A DNA stretch of 36,457 nt from Flavobacteriales bacterium (GTDB taxonomy: Bacteria > Bacteroidota > Bacteroidia > Flavobacteriales_E > Vicingaceae): assembly GCA_020435335.1 (NCBI GenBank), contig JAGQZT010000035.1, forward strand, positions 1-36,457. Reading direction: 5' to 3'. Below are positions 25,001 to 34,211 of this stretch, one piece after another. The position numbers and the translations under genes were made by a program. Each line of letters opens with the position of its first letter. Position 1 is the stretch's first letter. The notes below the pieces were generated by a model. The model was not told the DNA's origin and ran no database searches. It saw only the letters and a list, made by a program, of their open reading frames with translations.

Positions 25001-26930
25001 CATCGTATGGATCACCCGAAGTATTGATTCCCGAATCGTAGATTTTACGGTCGCAGTCGTCGTAGATGGTAATCTCCAGATCGTAAACACAACCGTAATC
25101 TGGGCTTCCGCAAAGAGTGGTCACGATTTCCGGGGTCAGGCTGTAGTTGAACTGATGCGGGCCTTCCACCTCCACGAGGAACTTGGAATTGATCACATAC
25201 GATTCGGTATTAGACTGGTAATTATTCAGGTTATTGAAATCGGCCTGTACCTGTGCCGGACCTGTATTGGAAGGCAGCGCCTGCAAATTGGCCGGGCTTG
25301 CTCCTACCAGGGAGGTTGCGACTACGTTATCGGAAAGATCGAGGTAAGACAAACTCACCTGCCCGTTGGCATCTTCCACCGCTTTCACTTTGTAATGCGA
25401 GGCATAGCCCACTTCGTTACCGAACAGTCGATCCAGTTTATACTGCAAAGGAGTCGCATAAAAGAATTTGGTGAACCGGTTATCGGTGATCGTACCGTTA
25501 TCGGTAATGTTGTGCTTAGCTCCCGGGGCAGATTGGTATTTAATCCTTCCATCCCGGCCGAATACGGATTGGGTATAAGGATACTGCTCCGCATCCGGAA
25601 TCACCTGGTTCTCCCCGATGTTTTTTTCAGGGTTATTAGGCGAATAATAATTGGAGGCCCCTTCGCTGGTTCCCAGTTTGGGTGCATTCAGATCGCAACC
25701 CGGAAAATAATCGTAATCGGCTTTACTTAACAGCAGGTTTCCGTTGTTTAACGTGTAATCGCAATGAAAACCGAGGTTTTGTGAGCGTGCCACATTCGGA
25801 GCAGGCAGAGTCTGAATAACCGGACGCCCTTCGTAATCGTACATGGTTTCGGTGATCAACGAAATATCCTCCGTGCTGGAACGGGTAACGGCCTGTCTGT
25901 TTCTACCGCTGCCATCGAAGAAGCTCACGACTTCCTTCACCTTCCCTTCTTCGGCATAGGTAGCGCTGTATTGCCAGTTTTTGTTCGGCTCATCGTTCAG
26001 TACCTGGTATTCCCCGATGGGCGACCACTCTCCGTAATAGTTTGCTGTCGGATCGGATAAAAACCGGCCGACCGGTCTTACGCGATAAAACAAAATTCCT
26101 TCATCGTAAGGCAGACTGATCTGATAATCATCGAACGTTGTCGTGATTCGGGTCCATTCCCGGGCCGGGATGGTAGATGGTAAAGGATTAGGTCCTGCTA
26201 ATATAATCTGACTGTATTGATCGGCATTTTCACTGGAATTAAAATACCATTCCAGCTCATACTCTTCTGCTCCATGCACGTACTCCCAAAACACCCTGAT
26301 CTTATTGTCCCAGGTAGTAAGCGCAGGATTTGGGTTCGTACATACCGAACTGGTCAGATCCAGTTCGGTATGACCGTAGTTAAAATTATAGATAAAAGAC
26401 GTATAGAAATCCAGGTTAAAATAACGCTCGGTCTCAATCTCCGCAATCAGCTCAAAGTCTCGCGAGTTGGAAGGAAAACCAGAAAAGCTAAAATTTCTTA
26501 AGGTCATCTTATAGCCGGCCGTCAGCAACTCCATCACCGACTCATTATTCGTCGTCGGATCGGCAACCGCTTGTGCGGTATTGGAAATGGTAAGACTTTG
26601 ATTATTCAGCGTGGATATGATCGTATTATTTTCATCCCTCACCTCCACATCGAACGTAACAGTAGCCGGCCAATCGAGGGTATTCACATCATGTTCCTTG
26701 TCTCCATTGATGTACACCAGACGGATTCTGTTCTTTACCGAAACATTCACAAAATCCTGCGACCAGTTCGGATTCATCAACATAGTCTGAAAGAAGTCAT
26801 CCTCGACCTTTAGAGCGGGAGCTCCGCCGTTTAACTGCAAACCGGTATATTTTGCTCTGTAAGTTGACACACCGGCCTGTGCGATACAAGCCGAAAGAAG
26901 GAATAGCAATACGAATATCTTTTTTTTCAT
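19062..26930 (-). CDS. Giant RHS/YD-repeat protein with AT-rich variable C-terminus
   Basis: A 2622-aa exported protein. The N-terminus MKKKIFVLLFLLSACIAQAG has both a lipobox (LSAC, Cys 15) and a signal peptidase I site (AQA). An FN3-like part with YEHGAEEYELEW-type sequence lies near 200-250, and a DUF6443-like YDYEGRPVIQTLPAP near 365. Two NQ-x-ALD-x-AV repeats near 687 and 1392 bracket a Cys-containing section with HPEYCHYELC and a carbohydrate-binding-like jelly roll (about 1125-1290). YD repeats run from about 1435 to 2000, for example YDANGNLLNLNRK and YDPNGNRVTKV. The RHS core RYGFQGQEQDKE through DPRLGRFMSIDPLA and YQFAGNKP spans about 2274-2344. The 278-residue tip is Thr/Asn-rich. 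RHS shells enclose a C-terminal effector; this tip has no recognised catalytic motif. No T9SS domain is visible. Confidence 0.9.
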   Translation of the reverse strand: MKKKIFVLLFLLSACIAQAGVSTYRAKYTGLQLNGGAPALKVEDDFFQTMLMNPNWSQDFVNVSVKNRIRLVYINGDKEHDVNTLDWPATVTFDVEVRDENNTIISTLNNQSLTISNTAQAVADPTTNNESVMELLTAGYKMTLRNFSFSGFPSNSRDFELIAEIETERYFNLDFYTSFIYNFNYGHTELDLTSSVCTNPNPALTTWDNKIRVFWEYVHGAEEYELEWYFNSSENADQYSQIILAGPNPLPSTIPAREWTRITTTFDDYQISLPYDEGILFYRVRPVGRFLSDPTANYYGEWSPIGEYQVLNDEPNKNWQYSATYAEEGKVKEVVSFFDGSGRNRQAVTRSSTEDISLITETMYDYEGRPVIQTLPAPNVARSQNLGFHCDYTLNNGNLLLSKADYDYFPGCDLNAPKLGTSEGASNYYSPNNPEKNIGENQVIPDAEQYPYTQSVFGRDGRIKYQSAPGAKHNITDNGTITDNRFTKFFYATPLQYKLDRLFGNEVGYASHYKVKAVEDANGQVSLSYLDLSDNVVATSLVGASPANLQALPSNTGPAQVQADFNNLNNYQSNTESYVINSKFLVEVEGPHQFNYSLTPEIVTTLCGSPDYGCVYDLEITIYDDCDRKIYDSGINTSGDPYDAAYNTVLLTQYITINTSITTTGNFIVNFNKVGTYSIKKELKLNQAALDAAVYDFTKYHASNCFDPYNMPINTENCDDCETFCTNNPTLCDPNECGSANVGLSCDFLHDQLVADMSPGGQYFDNLSGVTSGIDTWLELYVVPSVGGVFDPGSDPSVDAKWAAMGFPHPNTSIPYIDNWTDMRTYWDPSWATMNFTQITTFFGNDITSLVQAHPEYCHYELCLTLEPSAQFDQDFSSSNTLPTTFTALLGSTSYSSGSLNTFLGDMVNADPFFTTLGTGYSTLNMLNGPYTNVNTGGQGLQADIEDIIIASGQTVTTLDDAWPYIRQAYVERKHIWVKAYKESQDCYYLLDYKDASGTIGNFDNLAETFLQPVPGLLPAFVLNADAYVYYQNDPFGPQPPNSSSEPFGLFYASVVLHQSIGIFPYTEVDLHNFYFSGFQIREPDYLDFFYNGIGQPGFPSSMPAFGAQFGNNIPATYCGQLVSCTDFTSCDFSNPFDGWTNIPTTLSSPIFSPVPSSPYNYVDMPLFLSSGDVSALGNELISPLVAGKTYTFTADIKTNIASSDFSFKIAYTNNLGFNSTIGAGYGPTDPNAVTLLVAQNVMNTNWMPVSYSFTVPTSSSFSHLIMYVDDILAVDNGLQIRNVMINEVCEPINFNCYCTQLADAEALFIQENPGATTTDFANDLAGFYATQFPSLGVTAADIQEWITNCQTDNDPNQNPYNNPVPEEINCPTEDPCLEQSMNIAGYYNSLFNQQALDSAVNYFIDHYKASCFGGNFAEDFNVSYEDREYHFTLYYYDRAGNLTRTVAPQGVNMLNATATQDVDNYRTGNAPSPTYPVHQFVTRYQYNTLNQLTQQNTPDAGPTAFFYDAIGRLKASQNAKQAALNPKRYSYTVYDAQGRITEVGELISNVPPTSTQLDDPAFPASWIGVADRYQVTYTQYDVTLNSTINNLFGAAGQENLRSRVASSYTKSISSNTTWQFANHYSYDIHGNVKMMIADYPPLATFNQQYKTLEYEYDLISGNVNKVSFQKGKADQYHHKYCYDADNRIIEAYTSKDNLIWENDADYFYNLHGPLARTEIGEEKVQGQDYAYTIHGWLKGVNSNNIVSNLEGDIGKDGLPGALYAFYPTVNDVHDNLARDAYGFSLSYYEDAVDDDYKAISANGNNFLTDINNLNIQPDNLFNGNIRQMATSLMNEIEVLLPVQATNYGYDQLNRLKGMMAYSGDVSYALANTNQYNTLYTYDANGNLLNLNRKATNNAGMDNLDYAYYSGPSGPTNKLSYVNDIDPANTQTTGVPGYLNAGFNDISAGQLAGNYKYDEIGNLITDDAEEIGLISWNVYGKILRIRRSAGSTRPDLAFRYDPNGNRVTKVVAPAGTNENDWDFYHYYRDASGNTMAVYHQYFTPAGTNLWTSHFELVENPIYGSSRIGTDNRDLEFQTVFAAQIGTGGTFEYITAPVSYPGGLQAATVQTGGSVTVGTGGSNIGFTLYSNNAVTINGGPFTNVSGAANVGADFIDIPANGVVTFNTAADMTLITSANTDVEIAADLNFTLQGQNQISIHDQLIKLSTKYHNYRGNKTYELTNHLGNVLATVSDRKRSEDPGADNLSDYFLADVKSYSDYYPFGQPMPNRYSGGSDYRYGFQGQEQDKEVKNGRDLSVNFKYRVHDPRLGRFMSIDPLASKFPYMTPYQFAGNKPIWSREIEGLESAVDARKNTNTYGFPERKEPFHGAFNFQHGFSTSGNAKTASLNGGITGSGVESYKHFWVPGATLNDGSKGAVFFQAPYQVQTNTPGNGQFVPNTPFLPQTPGAPLTSNFSFIRNQVRGLTPAQTNALVAGIPPQGVQPVTPNGTAVVTGSTVTTATNSEGLPTITTTTTTTQPAIRVNNATTVTVTLQTGYPNAAVIANNATGQTAGNVLTTRINLIRAQLVRQGVNAANIIFNPVIWNVANLPNGNTVNVVANTNVTQQSGNINATQITTNSYTYGQ

Positions 26931-26943
26931 GTTCGTTACTTTT

Positions 26944-27612
26944 TTAATGAAGCAAAGTGTAGCCTGAATATTTTTTTGTTAAATGAACTTTATTGTTGCT
27001 CCAGCTGATGATGTCGCTGATGTCGAAATAATCCTTACTGATATTGGCCGTCATAATATTCTTATACAGGATTTCCACTTTATAAGCATTATAGCTGACC
27101 TCTTTACTGTCTTTATTGTAGTAATAGATCAGTTTATGAAGCTGATTATTCTCGTTGATAAACAATTCCGTTTTTAAGATAGCTGCCTGATCATCGTCGG
27201 ATCGGTAAGCATACTTTTTAAGCCCGTTAACCTTACCCGCGTACTCAAACCGGTCGAACAACGAATCCGGAAGACTCATCTGCTGCGGTTCCTGCTTACT
27301 CTTTCCCGGAGGGAAGTACGTAACCTCTTTGTAGTTCTCATCAATGATAACAGTCCCTTTGCTTTTATTCAGGATCATCTTATCATTCCGGAAACTGGAA
27401 TAGTAGTTATCTCCCGATTTGCGCATCACTCCTTTCGACAACAATTCACCCCCGGAGTTTTTCGTGGGGTAATGATAGACCTCCACCTCAAACCCGATCT
27501 GGCCGGCGTTCATAAAACTCTGTCTGACCATATTGAGGTCTGCTGCCGCATTTTGTGCCGCGAGGCTGTATACCAAACAGCAAAACAAGATGTTGATTGC
27601 GTGTTTTTTCAT
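26944..27612 (-). CDS. Exported LolA-like protein between SpvB-like and RHS genes
   Basis: A 222-aa protein with a signal peptide (INILFCCLVYSLAAQNAAA). The mature part has alternating strands, for example GFEVEVYHYP, GVMRKSGDNYYSSF, GTVIIDENYKEVTYFPPGKS, KKYAYRSDDDQAAILKTELF and QLHKLIYYYN. This is the look of the half-barrel LolA/LolB fold that binds lipid or hydrophobic chains, although no family signature was recognised. It is coupled to both giants, with TAATG overlap to the SpvB-like gene and a 13-base gap to the RHS gene. It may help export or fold one of them. The role is inferred from context only. Confidence 0.65.
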   Translation of the reverse strand: MKKHAINILFCCLVYSLAAQNAAADLNMVRQSFMNAGQIGFEVEVYHYPTKNSGGELLSKGVMRKSGDNYYSSFRNDKMILNKSKGTVIIDENYKEVTYFPPGKSKQEPQQMSLPDSLFDRFEYAGKVNGLKKYAYRSDDDQAAILKTELFINENNQLHKLIYYYNKDSKEVSYNAYKVEILYKNIMTANISKDYFDISDIISWSNNKVHLTKKYSGYTLLH

Positions 27613-30600
27613 TATTGAATCACATTACTTGATCTACCTGTGGAGATCGTTTTAATACCGTCTTTCGTTTCTCTTTTAATCTTAGCCAGTCCGCCTTGCT
27701 CGTCGTAGATGTAGAACGTCGCGTAGTTGTTCTCATCCAACTCGGCAGCCAGTTTCAGGGAAATGTTGTCGTACACGAAGGATTTCATGTTGGCATCTTT
27801 CGGGAAAGTTCTGACATCATCGAAGAATACCTGATCGTTCCCACCGTTCACCCTCCCGAGTTTGATCTGCAGTGTACCGGCGGATTGCGGTGTAAACTCA
27901 CCTTCGATGCGTTGCCAGCCCTCGATGATTTTCCCTGAAGGCAGAAGTGTTACTGCAGAAGGTACTCCACCGAAATCAATTTCGATATAAGGCAGGTCGT
28001 AAGTGGTATACTGAATATCCGGGCTAGCCGCTTTTTGTTTTACCCAGGCACTGATCACATACGTTTTCCCGGCTATGAAATTGACATCAATGGTTTCGAT
28101 CGGATTGGTTCCCGGTTGTAATAACGGATCCGTCAATGGATCAAGAACCGAAAACGATTTATTTGCGGAATACCCTCCATGTGGAGCCAGGAAATCCACC
28201 TCGAGCGAAACATTACCTGTATGCGCCTCCTGATTGTTGAATGTAGAAACAAAGTTGAAATGCTTATTGCAATCAAAAGGATCGTCTTCAAAATTGTTAA
28301 CCCCTACTTCCATCTGCCGTGCATTATAAGCTACAGCCACATTCAAACTGGACTCATAACCGTATCTGCCGGCAGAATAATTGCCCAGAGCGTCTACATT
28401 TTCCACCTCAAAGCCGTAAGGTGAATAGCGGGTTACTTCGTTCGCCAATTGCCAGGAAGGGTTAAGCAGGGTTACCCAATCAAACTGAATGAAGGTATTG
28501 TAAACCCCATTGGTTCGGTTGGCATTCTGTCCGGCATAGAGCCTGTTATCCACAAACTTGTGTGACTTAAAGAACCTCCAGTTGCCCAATTCACCGCTGG
28601 TGTACGGATTGATCGGATTTCCTTCACATCGGAAACAATCCGGATTATATTGCCAGTGATCTCTGAATTCCAGTGCGTCGGCATCGATCACCTGAGACTG
28701 ATTGGATCCGTCAACATACAATAAATCCAATGATGCGGGCGGAGTAGTTTTGAAATCCCAGGCCTTACTCACTACACTTCCGGCAGTAGCCGTTAGATGG
28801 TTTCGGTGTCCGGACCGGATGATTTTGGCTGACGAAATGGTTTGATTATCCACGTAACCACATTCCGGATACATCAATCGAACCCTGGAATTTGTTACAT
28901 CTTTCTCAACCACATACACACGTTCCCCAGGCCCTGAAGGATAGTATATCACACCTAATTCATCTCCTTCATGGAAGTGATTGATATGATCTACTACTAA
29001 ATATCCCTCTGTTCCTGATCCTGTGGATGTTGTTCTACCTCCCGAGTATATTTCGGCATAATCAATATTCTGATAAGCTCCTTCCATACCGGCATAGTAC
29101 CAATGCGCGGGAATACTATGTGAATAGATCGGATCTTTATATTCATTGGTTACCTGGGTAAGCAATGGCGTTCCGGTATGAATATCAAACGCGAGGTTTT
29201 GTTGTTTGATCACCGATTCATCCGTAGTGGTAATCACTTCTTTGAGTATTCCAGTCCGATGGATAATCTTATTGGTCACGACGGTCTTCGTGCTCAATTC
29301 CATATCACCCCAGTAAGGGATAGGAACAATTGCCAAAAGAAAGGGTGTTTGAAACTCAATATTAAACTCGATGGTTCTTGATTTGGATGTCTCCCTGTTT
29401 TCATTCATGTCAATGAAGATGTCGTGCGACTGGCCGATGACCGCCGTGGTGTAGGTTCCATCTTCGTTTAGTGTCTTCACCCTGTTATCCAGATAATTGG
29501 GTTTCGAAGCACTATAAGGACTCTGTGTTTGGTAAATGTATTCCTCTTTGGAAATAACTTCTCCCGACGGATTATTCAGATTTGGTCTGGTACGCTGTGT
29601 AACCGCTTTTTGTTTTCCAGCCATATCGTTCAGGACAACGGAATACCCCTGGCTACGTGCCCGTTTCTTCTTAAAGTTGGTATAGATACCCGGCACCATC
29701 AATGGTCTCAAGATATCCGGATCATTAGACAAATCCGTTTGATCGGCCCAGACCGGAAAATCTTTCGGCGTATAGAATTCGTAAACGGTGATCGGAGCAC
29801 TACTCACCAATAAATTGTTTGTGTTATTGTCGGCATAGGCCAACTCCGGAGCGATACTGCTCACAGTCACCTTGCTATAGCCTACCGATTGCCCGGGATA
29901 ATAACTCTCCATGAGCGGTTCTTCTACAAACAAATTTTGAGTCGTGCTTTTCAAAGGTGTTGATTCGGAATAGGTAATTGGCTTCCTCAACGCACTCTCC
30001 TCTCCTCCCATTCGGGGTTCATAAGCCACACCGCTACTCAATCCGTTAGGCAACGTGTAATCATAAACCTGACCGTATTCCGCATTCTCCAGGGCTCCGT
30101 CTTCATCATTATCCCAATTATCATTGATGGTTAAACGGCTTACCCGTGATCCACCACCTTGTTTGATCTGGTCCTCATCGTACAATCTAACAATACTCTC
30201 ACCTCCTAAGGCTATAGTTTCACCATACCCTCTTGTTTTACACCACACATTAAACCCGGTAATCGTAGAAATTAAGTCATTAAAGAGTGCAACGGAACTA
30301 CTCAGAACACTAAGGATATTATTCAAGGGGTTACCTCCACTTGGAGCTGTTGCCCCGTAAATCAAATCCGTACGCTGTAATTGTAAATGCTGATAGGCCG
30401 CCTTGGAAAAAGGATGGACGGACCCACCGGTAGTGCTGGATAGTTCCACTTCTTTTACATCAAAATATCCGGCATCATAAGTCGTACCCGTAGTGTTTAT
30501 TTGCGCCAACCCAAACTGTCCGCCGTAATCAACTTCCGCATAACCAGCCACATAATCAAACTTATCCGAAGGTAGGGTATTGTTATCCAGCAGATCGATT

Positions 30601-33600
30601 AATATCTTAAAATATACCTGAGTTAAATCCTGATTAAAATACTTTTCTTTAACGTAAGCCGCAGGATTTGCTATACCTGAAACCGGTTCTTCCAACGCAA
30701 AATAGACCCTTGTTCCAGTAATATCACCTAAATCCTGAGCGTTAAACCGGTTTGAATAACTTGTCGGTTGTGTTACACCATCCACACCAATGACATCGAA
30801 CATTTTCATTGGTTTCTCTCCCTCTACAAAAGAGTAATCATCTTCTTCGTAGTTAACATTCAACGTTCCTCCCGTTGGCAGATCAATACTTGTTATGTCC
30901 CAGGGGGCGACATCATTGGATGCGACATCCTGATCATTATAAGGATAAAGTTCTGCCTGATAGTGGGCCGGGTAAACAGAAATATCCTTGAAATTTCCCC
31001 ATCGATCCATAGTCATCCTGTTGTAGGGACGGTTACTGCCATTATAATGGAACTTGTATGGGCTCAAGGCTCCCCTGTTGGAGTTTTCGTAGGTAAAATT
31101 GAGTTCTTTCAGGGTTAGTTTTCCTCCACCCTGTGAATTATTCGGCACACCCGGACATAAGGTATAGTCGTAGGTAAAATTGACCGTTTTAATCGGCACC
31201 GGATTAGTTTGATTCAGTTCATTTTTAGAGAATAACTGAATCTGATCCAGTCTCCGCATTGTCTGCGTCCCAATGCCACCGGGACCTGCATATTGCCCAT
31301 CCGCTTCATATCCGTCATCACGCGGTGAAGTATTAAATATGGCACTATGCGTCTTTGTTTCAATAGATCTTAAAAAGAATACTTCCTTGGTACCATAGGA
31401 ATAAGATACCATGTTATCATCGTCGGAGTTGGTTCCTTCAATAAACGCTCCTCCTGTATAAGGCAGTCGCCACTGATAATCGTCCGCAACCTTTTGATAG
31501 TTAAATTTTGTATAATAGCCCAGGTCATCTTCTGTAGGGCCGTCACCAGTTACATCTACATAATCGGCAGAGAATACCGCCGTTAACATCCAGCTATGCA
31601 CGTATTCCGGCAAATCCGTCCGGCTTCTGTATTCATTCCTTGTATTATTATTGGATGTTGATGATATTGACGGAACAGTGCCTGTCGTACTCGTTGCATT
31701 CGTAGCCATGGTTTCATCGATCTGAACATTGTTATATGCCGGTAAACCATAAACGTATCGCATCCCGTCCGGTTCAATCACTTCGATCTCGGAAATGTGG
31801 TAAGACTTCCTTGCATTGGGAAATTTATCCTGAATGACACCATTTGCATCCCGGTATTTTAAATTTTTACTTAGCCCGTAGTTTTCTGCCTGAGCGTTGG
31901 TTAATCGATGGATCACTTTTCCTCTTTTTTGCCGGTCGGTGATGGATTTTGCATGCTCATCATCAGTAATGCTCAACTGAGCAGATGAACTCTGCTCTTT
32001 ATACACATTCGTCACCTCAAAGCCCCTGTCGAGCCAGCTTCCTGAAGTCTGTAAATCCAACCGTACCGCCTGGTCATCGTTCCAGTTATACAATTGATCT
32101 TCGTTGGTATTCTGATATTCGAAGCCTGTTTTTTCCCCGTATTCCTGGAAGTATGCTTCTTCAACAATCTCATTCGTTGAGCCCGGAGTTACATTAAGGT
32201 TATTCCCATCTTCCCACCTTCCCGATTGAGTGGCTCCGTTTTCAGAAGGGAAACCTAACCCGACATGGAATTTTCCTGGAGATGCAGCAAACTCGAGATT
32301 TTTCTGACTCGAGTGTGAGGTATTTACCCGATATTGGTCCGTCAACACATCGACCTGGTTCCGGTACGGCCGGAACATACCCCCGGCACCCTGACCGGTA
32401 TATGTATACAGGTCGTAAGTATAGCTGGACGGTGCCAGATTCGGTACCTTGTCTGAATATTCGATCGGATCCCTCGTGAAATCTTTTACATCATCCTCAG
32501 CTGCGTTATGGGTATTTAAATAACCATATCCGTTTGCGGTGAGACTTCCTCCATTTGCCAATGAGGTCGTGTTTTCAAATCCGCTCCATCCGTTTGGAAA
32601 ACTCGAACTGTATTCACCCCACCAAAAAGGAGAACCTGCATCACCAATACTAATATTGAACGGCGTAACCGTTGTAGCAAAAGGCAAAGTAGCCTGTGGC
32701 ACACTGTGTACCTGAGCAAAGGAAAGTGACGAACTGCTTGAAATTCCTTTGATACCTGATTTAGCTTTTTCGTCATTTGAACCCGAATACGAATCACCAT
32801 TGTCTGTCACGTTAGAACGTTTCCCAAAATTACCTGAAACGCGGGTTGACACCCCAACATCTTTTAATCCGTCGCGATTGTTGTAATTGGCCGATAAGGT
32901 CAGTCCGGCACTGAGTTTGGATGCTTCTTTATAATTCGACGATAACGAAATTCCCGGAGAAATACCGATCCCGTTTTGTGAGTCCAGCGTCAGGCCCAAA
33001 TTCAACAAATTGTTCTTTGTTTTAAATTCAGGAGCCAGATTAATCGCCCCAAAATTGGCAAACAGCCTGTAACCTAACCCTTTGTAATTATTGTAATAGA
33101 TTTGCCAGTTAAAATTCGAGGTATTGAGTGCAGGCTGCGCAAAGCCAAACAATTCATCTTTAAAATAGTAATAGGTAGCACTTTTGGGCATATCCAATCC
33201 CACTGTCGTGTTGTCCTTAAAGTCGTAGTCATACGTAATCTGATCGCCGTTAAAATCATCCGGCAATCCGCGGAGTTGCCGGTTAATGGCTCCCACATTG
33301 ATGTTCCAGCCTAGTCCAACCCAACTGGCCTCCTGTTCCATGCCAACTCCGGAATGGTAACTCAGATTAATGGGATAACCGCCATTGGGACCTGGAACTG
33401 AAAGCAATGGAATGTTATAGGTAAAATCCCCCGAATAAAGATCCACCATGTCGGTAGTCGTGGCCGGTTCAAAACTGGCAAATTCCTCCTGGGCCGGCCC
33501 AGAAGTCAGGGCAAAACTTACGGTCGGAAGCCCCATTTGAAATATCAGATTGGCAGCTACAAAAACCGCAATTGTCTTAAATGATTTGCTATCTCTTAAT

Positions 33601-33608
33601 CGTCTCAT
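27612..33608 (-). CDS. Giant SpvB/TcB-like shell protein, RHS partner
   Basis: A 1998-aa exported protein with a signal ending SFALTSGPAQ. Residues about 53-115 have MVDLYSGDFTYNIPLLSVPG, YPINLSYHSGVG and WVGLGWNINVGAINRQLRG, which recall the start of SpvB and TcB proteins (peptide then GLGW). The middle is a long beta-rich body with propeller-like segments. Residues about 1790-1935 form a jelly-roll resembling carbohydrate-binding modules (VSLEVDFLAPHGGYSANKSF, FFDDVRTFP). The end has a YD-like YIYDEQGGLAKIKRET. In Tc toxins TcB and TcC (RHS) form a closed shell; the gene order here, SpvB-like then RHS, is the same, but no TcA-like pore gene is seen. It directly follows the 33612 lipoprotein gene (3 bases) and overlaps the LolA-like gene by one base. 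Confidence 0.85.
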   Translation of the reverse strand: MRRLRDSKSFKTIAVFVAANLIFQMGLPTVSFALTSGPAQEEFASFEPATTTDMVDLYSGDFTYNIPLLSVPGPNGGYPINLSYHSGVGMEQEASWVGLGWNINVGAINRQLRGLPDDFNGDQITYDYDFKDNTTVGLDMPKSATYYYFKDELFGFAQPALNTSNFNWQIYYNNYKGLGYRLFANFGAINLAPEFKTKNNLLNLGLTLDSQNGIGISPGISLSSNYKEASKLSAGLTLSANYNNRDGLKDVGVSTRVSGNFGKRSNVTDNGDSYSGSNDEKAKSGIKGISSSSSLSFAQVHSVPQATLPFATTVTPFNISIGDAGSPFWWGEYSSSFPNGWSGFENTTSLANGGSLTANGYGYLNTHNAAEDDVKDFTRDPIEYSDKVPNLAPSSYTYDLYTYTGQGAGGMFRPYRNQVDVLTDQYRVNTSHSSQKNLEFAASPGKFHVGLGFPSENGATQSGRWEDGNNLNVTPGSTNEIVEEAYFQEYGEKTGFEYQNTNEDQLYNWNDDQAVRLDLQTSGSWLDRGFEVTNVYKEQSSSAQLSITDDEHAKSITDRQKRGKVIHRLTNAQAENYGLSKNLKYRDANGVIQDKFPNARKSYHISEIEVIEPDGMRYVYGLPAYNNVQIDETMATNATSTTGTVPSISSTSNNNTRNEYRSRTDLPEYVHSWMLTAVFSADYVDVTGDGPTEDDLGYYTKFNYQKVADDYQWRLPYTGGAFIEGTNSDDDNMVSYSYGTKEVFFLRSIETKTHSAIFNTSPRDDGYEADGQYAGPGGIGTQTMRRLDQIQLFSKNELNQTNPVPIKTVNFTYDYTLCPGVPNNSQGGGKLTLKELNFTYENSNRGALSPYKFHYNGSNRPYNRMTMDRWGNFKDISVYPAHYQAELYPYNDQDVASNDVAPWDITSIDLPTGGTLNVNYEEDDYSFVEGEKPMKMFDVIGVDGVTQPTSYSNRFNAQDLGDITGTRVYFALEEPVSGIANPAAYVKEKYFNQDLTQVYFKILIDLLDNNTLPSDKFDYVAGYAEVDYGGQFGLAQINTTGTTYDAGYFDVKEVELSSTTGGSVHPFSKAAYQHLQLQRTDLIYGATAPSGGNPLNNILSVLSSSVALFNDLISTITGFNVWCKTRGYGETIALGGESIVRLYDEDQIKQGGGSRVSRLTINDNWDNDEDGALENAEYGQVYDYTLPNGLSSGVAYEPRMGGEESALRKPITYSESTPLKSTTQNLFVEEPLMESYYPGQSVGYSKVTVSSIAPELAYADNNTNNLLVSSAPITVYEFYTPKDFPVWADQTDLSNDPDILRPLMVPGIYTNFKKKRARSQGYSVVLNDMAGKQKAVTQRTRPNLNNPSGEVISKEEYIYQTQSPYSASKPNYLDNRVKTLNEDGTYTTAVIGQSHDIFIDMNENRETSKSRTIEFNIEFQTPFLLAIVPIPYWGDMELSTKTVVTNKIIHRTGILKEVITTTDESVIKQQNLAFDIHTGTPLLTQVTNEYKDPIYSHSIPAHWYYAGMEGAYQNIDYAEIYSGGRTTSTGSGTEGYLVVDHINHFHEGDELGVIYYPSGPGERVYVVEKDVTNSRVRLMYPECGYVDNQTISSAKIIRSGHRNHLTATAGSVVSKAWDFKTTPPASLDLLYVDGSNQSQVIDADALEFRDHWQYNPDCFRCEGNPINPYTSGELGNWRFFKSHKFVDNRLYAGQNANRTNGVYNTFIQFDWVTLLNPSWQLANEVTRYSPYGFEVENVDALGNYSAGRYGYESSLNVAVAYNARQMEVGVNNFEDDPFDCNKHFNFVSTFNNQEAHTGNVSLEVDFLAPHGGYSANKSFSVLDPLTDPLLQPGTNPIETIDVNFIAGKTYVISAWVKQKAASPDIQYTTYDLPYIEIDFGGVPSAVTLLPSGKIIEGWQRIEGEFTPQSAGTLQIKLGRVNGGNDQVFFDDVRTFPKDANMKSFVYDNISLKLAAELDENNYATFYIYDEQGGLAKIKRETKDGIKTISTGRSSNVIQ

Positions 33609-33611
33609 AAA

Positions 33612-34211
33612 CTAGGTTGTTTTTAACTGAGGTATCTCTTCTATATTTTTTTTATCCAGGTAAAATTTAAGTGTCCCGTTACCGAATACCTGATCATCAA
33701 TGATCAAGGTCTGGCTCCCGGGTTCCTCTTTCACCGAAAAGCCCAATACCATATCCACATAGGGTGTGATGCCCTGCTGGTGTACAAAATGGTAGAGACT
33801 GCAGTTGACGGTTTCTTTCTCCGTTTGAAGCTGAATAAGCGACTGAAAATCGTACGACAGGTAGTTCAGTCGCTGAATGTACATGGACTTATCAAGAACA
33901 TCCTTAGCCACCACATCCGTTTGGTTGTCCGTAGTTATCCGGAGGTTATAATAAACCATTCCGCTCAACTCTTCTTTTCGGCTATCCACCAATGACTTGG
34001 GAAGGTTATAATTCTTTTCCTCATTCAGTACGATAAAATCATAGGGCTTATACTGAGCTTCATAACTAATGCCATTCATCTCTTTTTGAATCTTCAACCC
34101 ATTCTCAGGGTTCTTCACCCAAACCAAATAGGCTTTCCCATCCAGTACATCAGTCCCTGAACATGAAAACAGCATCGCCGCTGCAACTATGCAGATTAAA
34201 ACTTTCTTCAT
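33612..34211 (-). CDS. Lipoprotein of unknown function
   Basis: A 199-aa lipoprotein with lipobox LFSC and Cys at 17, followed by SGTDVLDGK. The mature part has mixed strands (YLVWVKNPENGLKIQKEMNG, YNLRITTDNQTDVVAKDVL, TVNCSLYHFVHQQG) and no recognised domain. It overlaps the OmpH-like gene by 4 bases and is 3 bases from the SpvB-like giant, so it is likely needed with the giant. It could anchor or assist the giant at the envelope (inference). Confidence 0.8.
   Translation of the reverse strand: MKKVLICIVAAAMLFSCSGTDVLDGKAYLVWVKNPENGLKIQKEMNGISYEAQYKPYDFIVLNEEKNYNLPKSLVDSRKEELSGMVYYNLRITTDNQTDVVAKDVLDKSMYIQRLNYLSYDFQSLIQLQTEKETVNCSLYHFVHQQGITPYVDMVLGFSVKEEPGSQTLIIDDQVFGNGTLKFYLDKKNIEEIPQLKTT

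Noticed and set aside
19062..26930. T6SS-type RHS effector
   Set aside because: No PAAR or VgrG domain at the N-terminus and a normal signal peptide is present, so cytoplasmic loading onto T6SS is unlikely.
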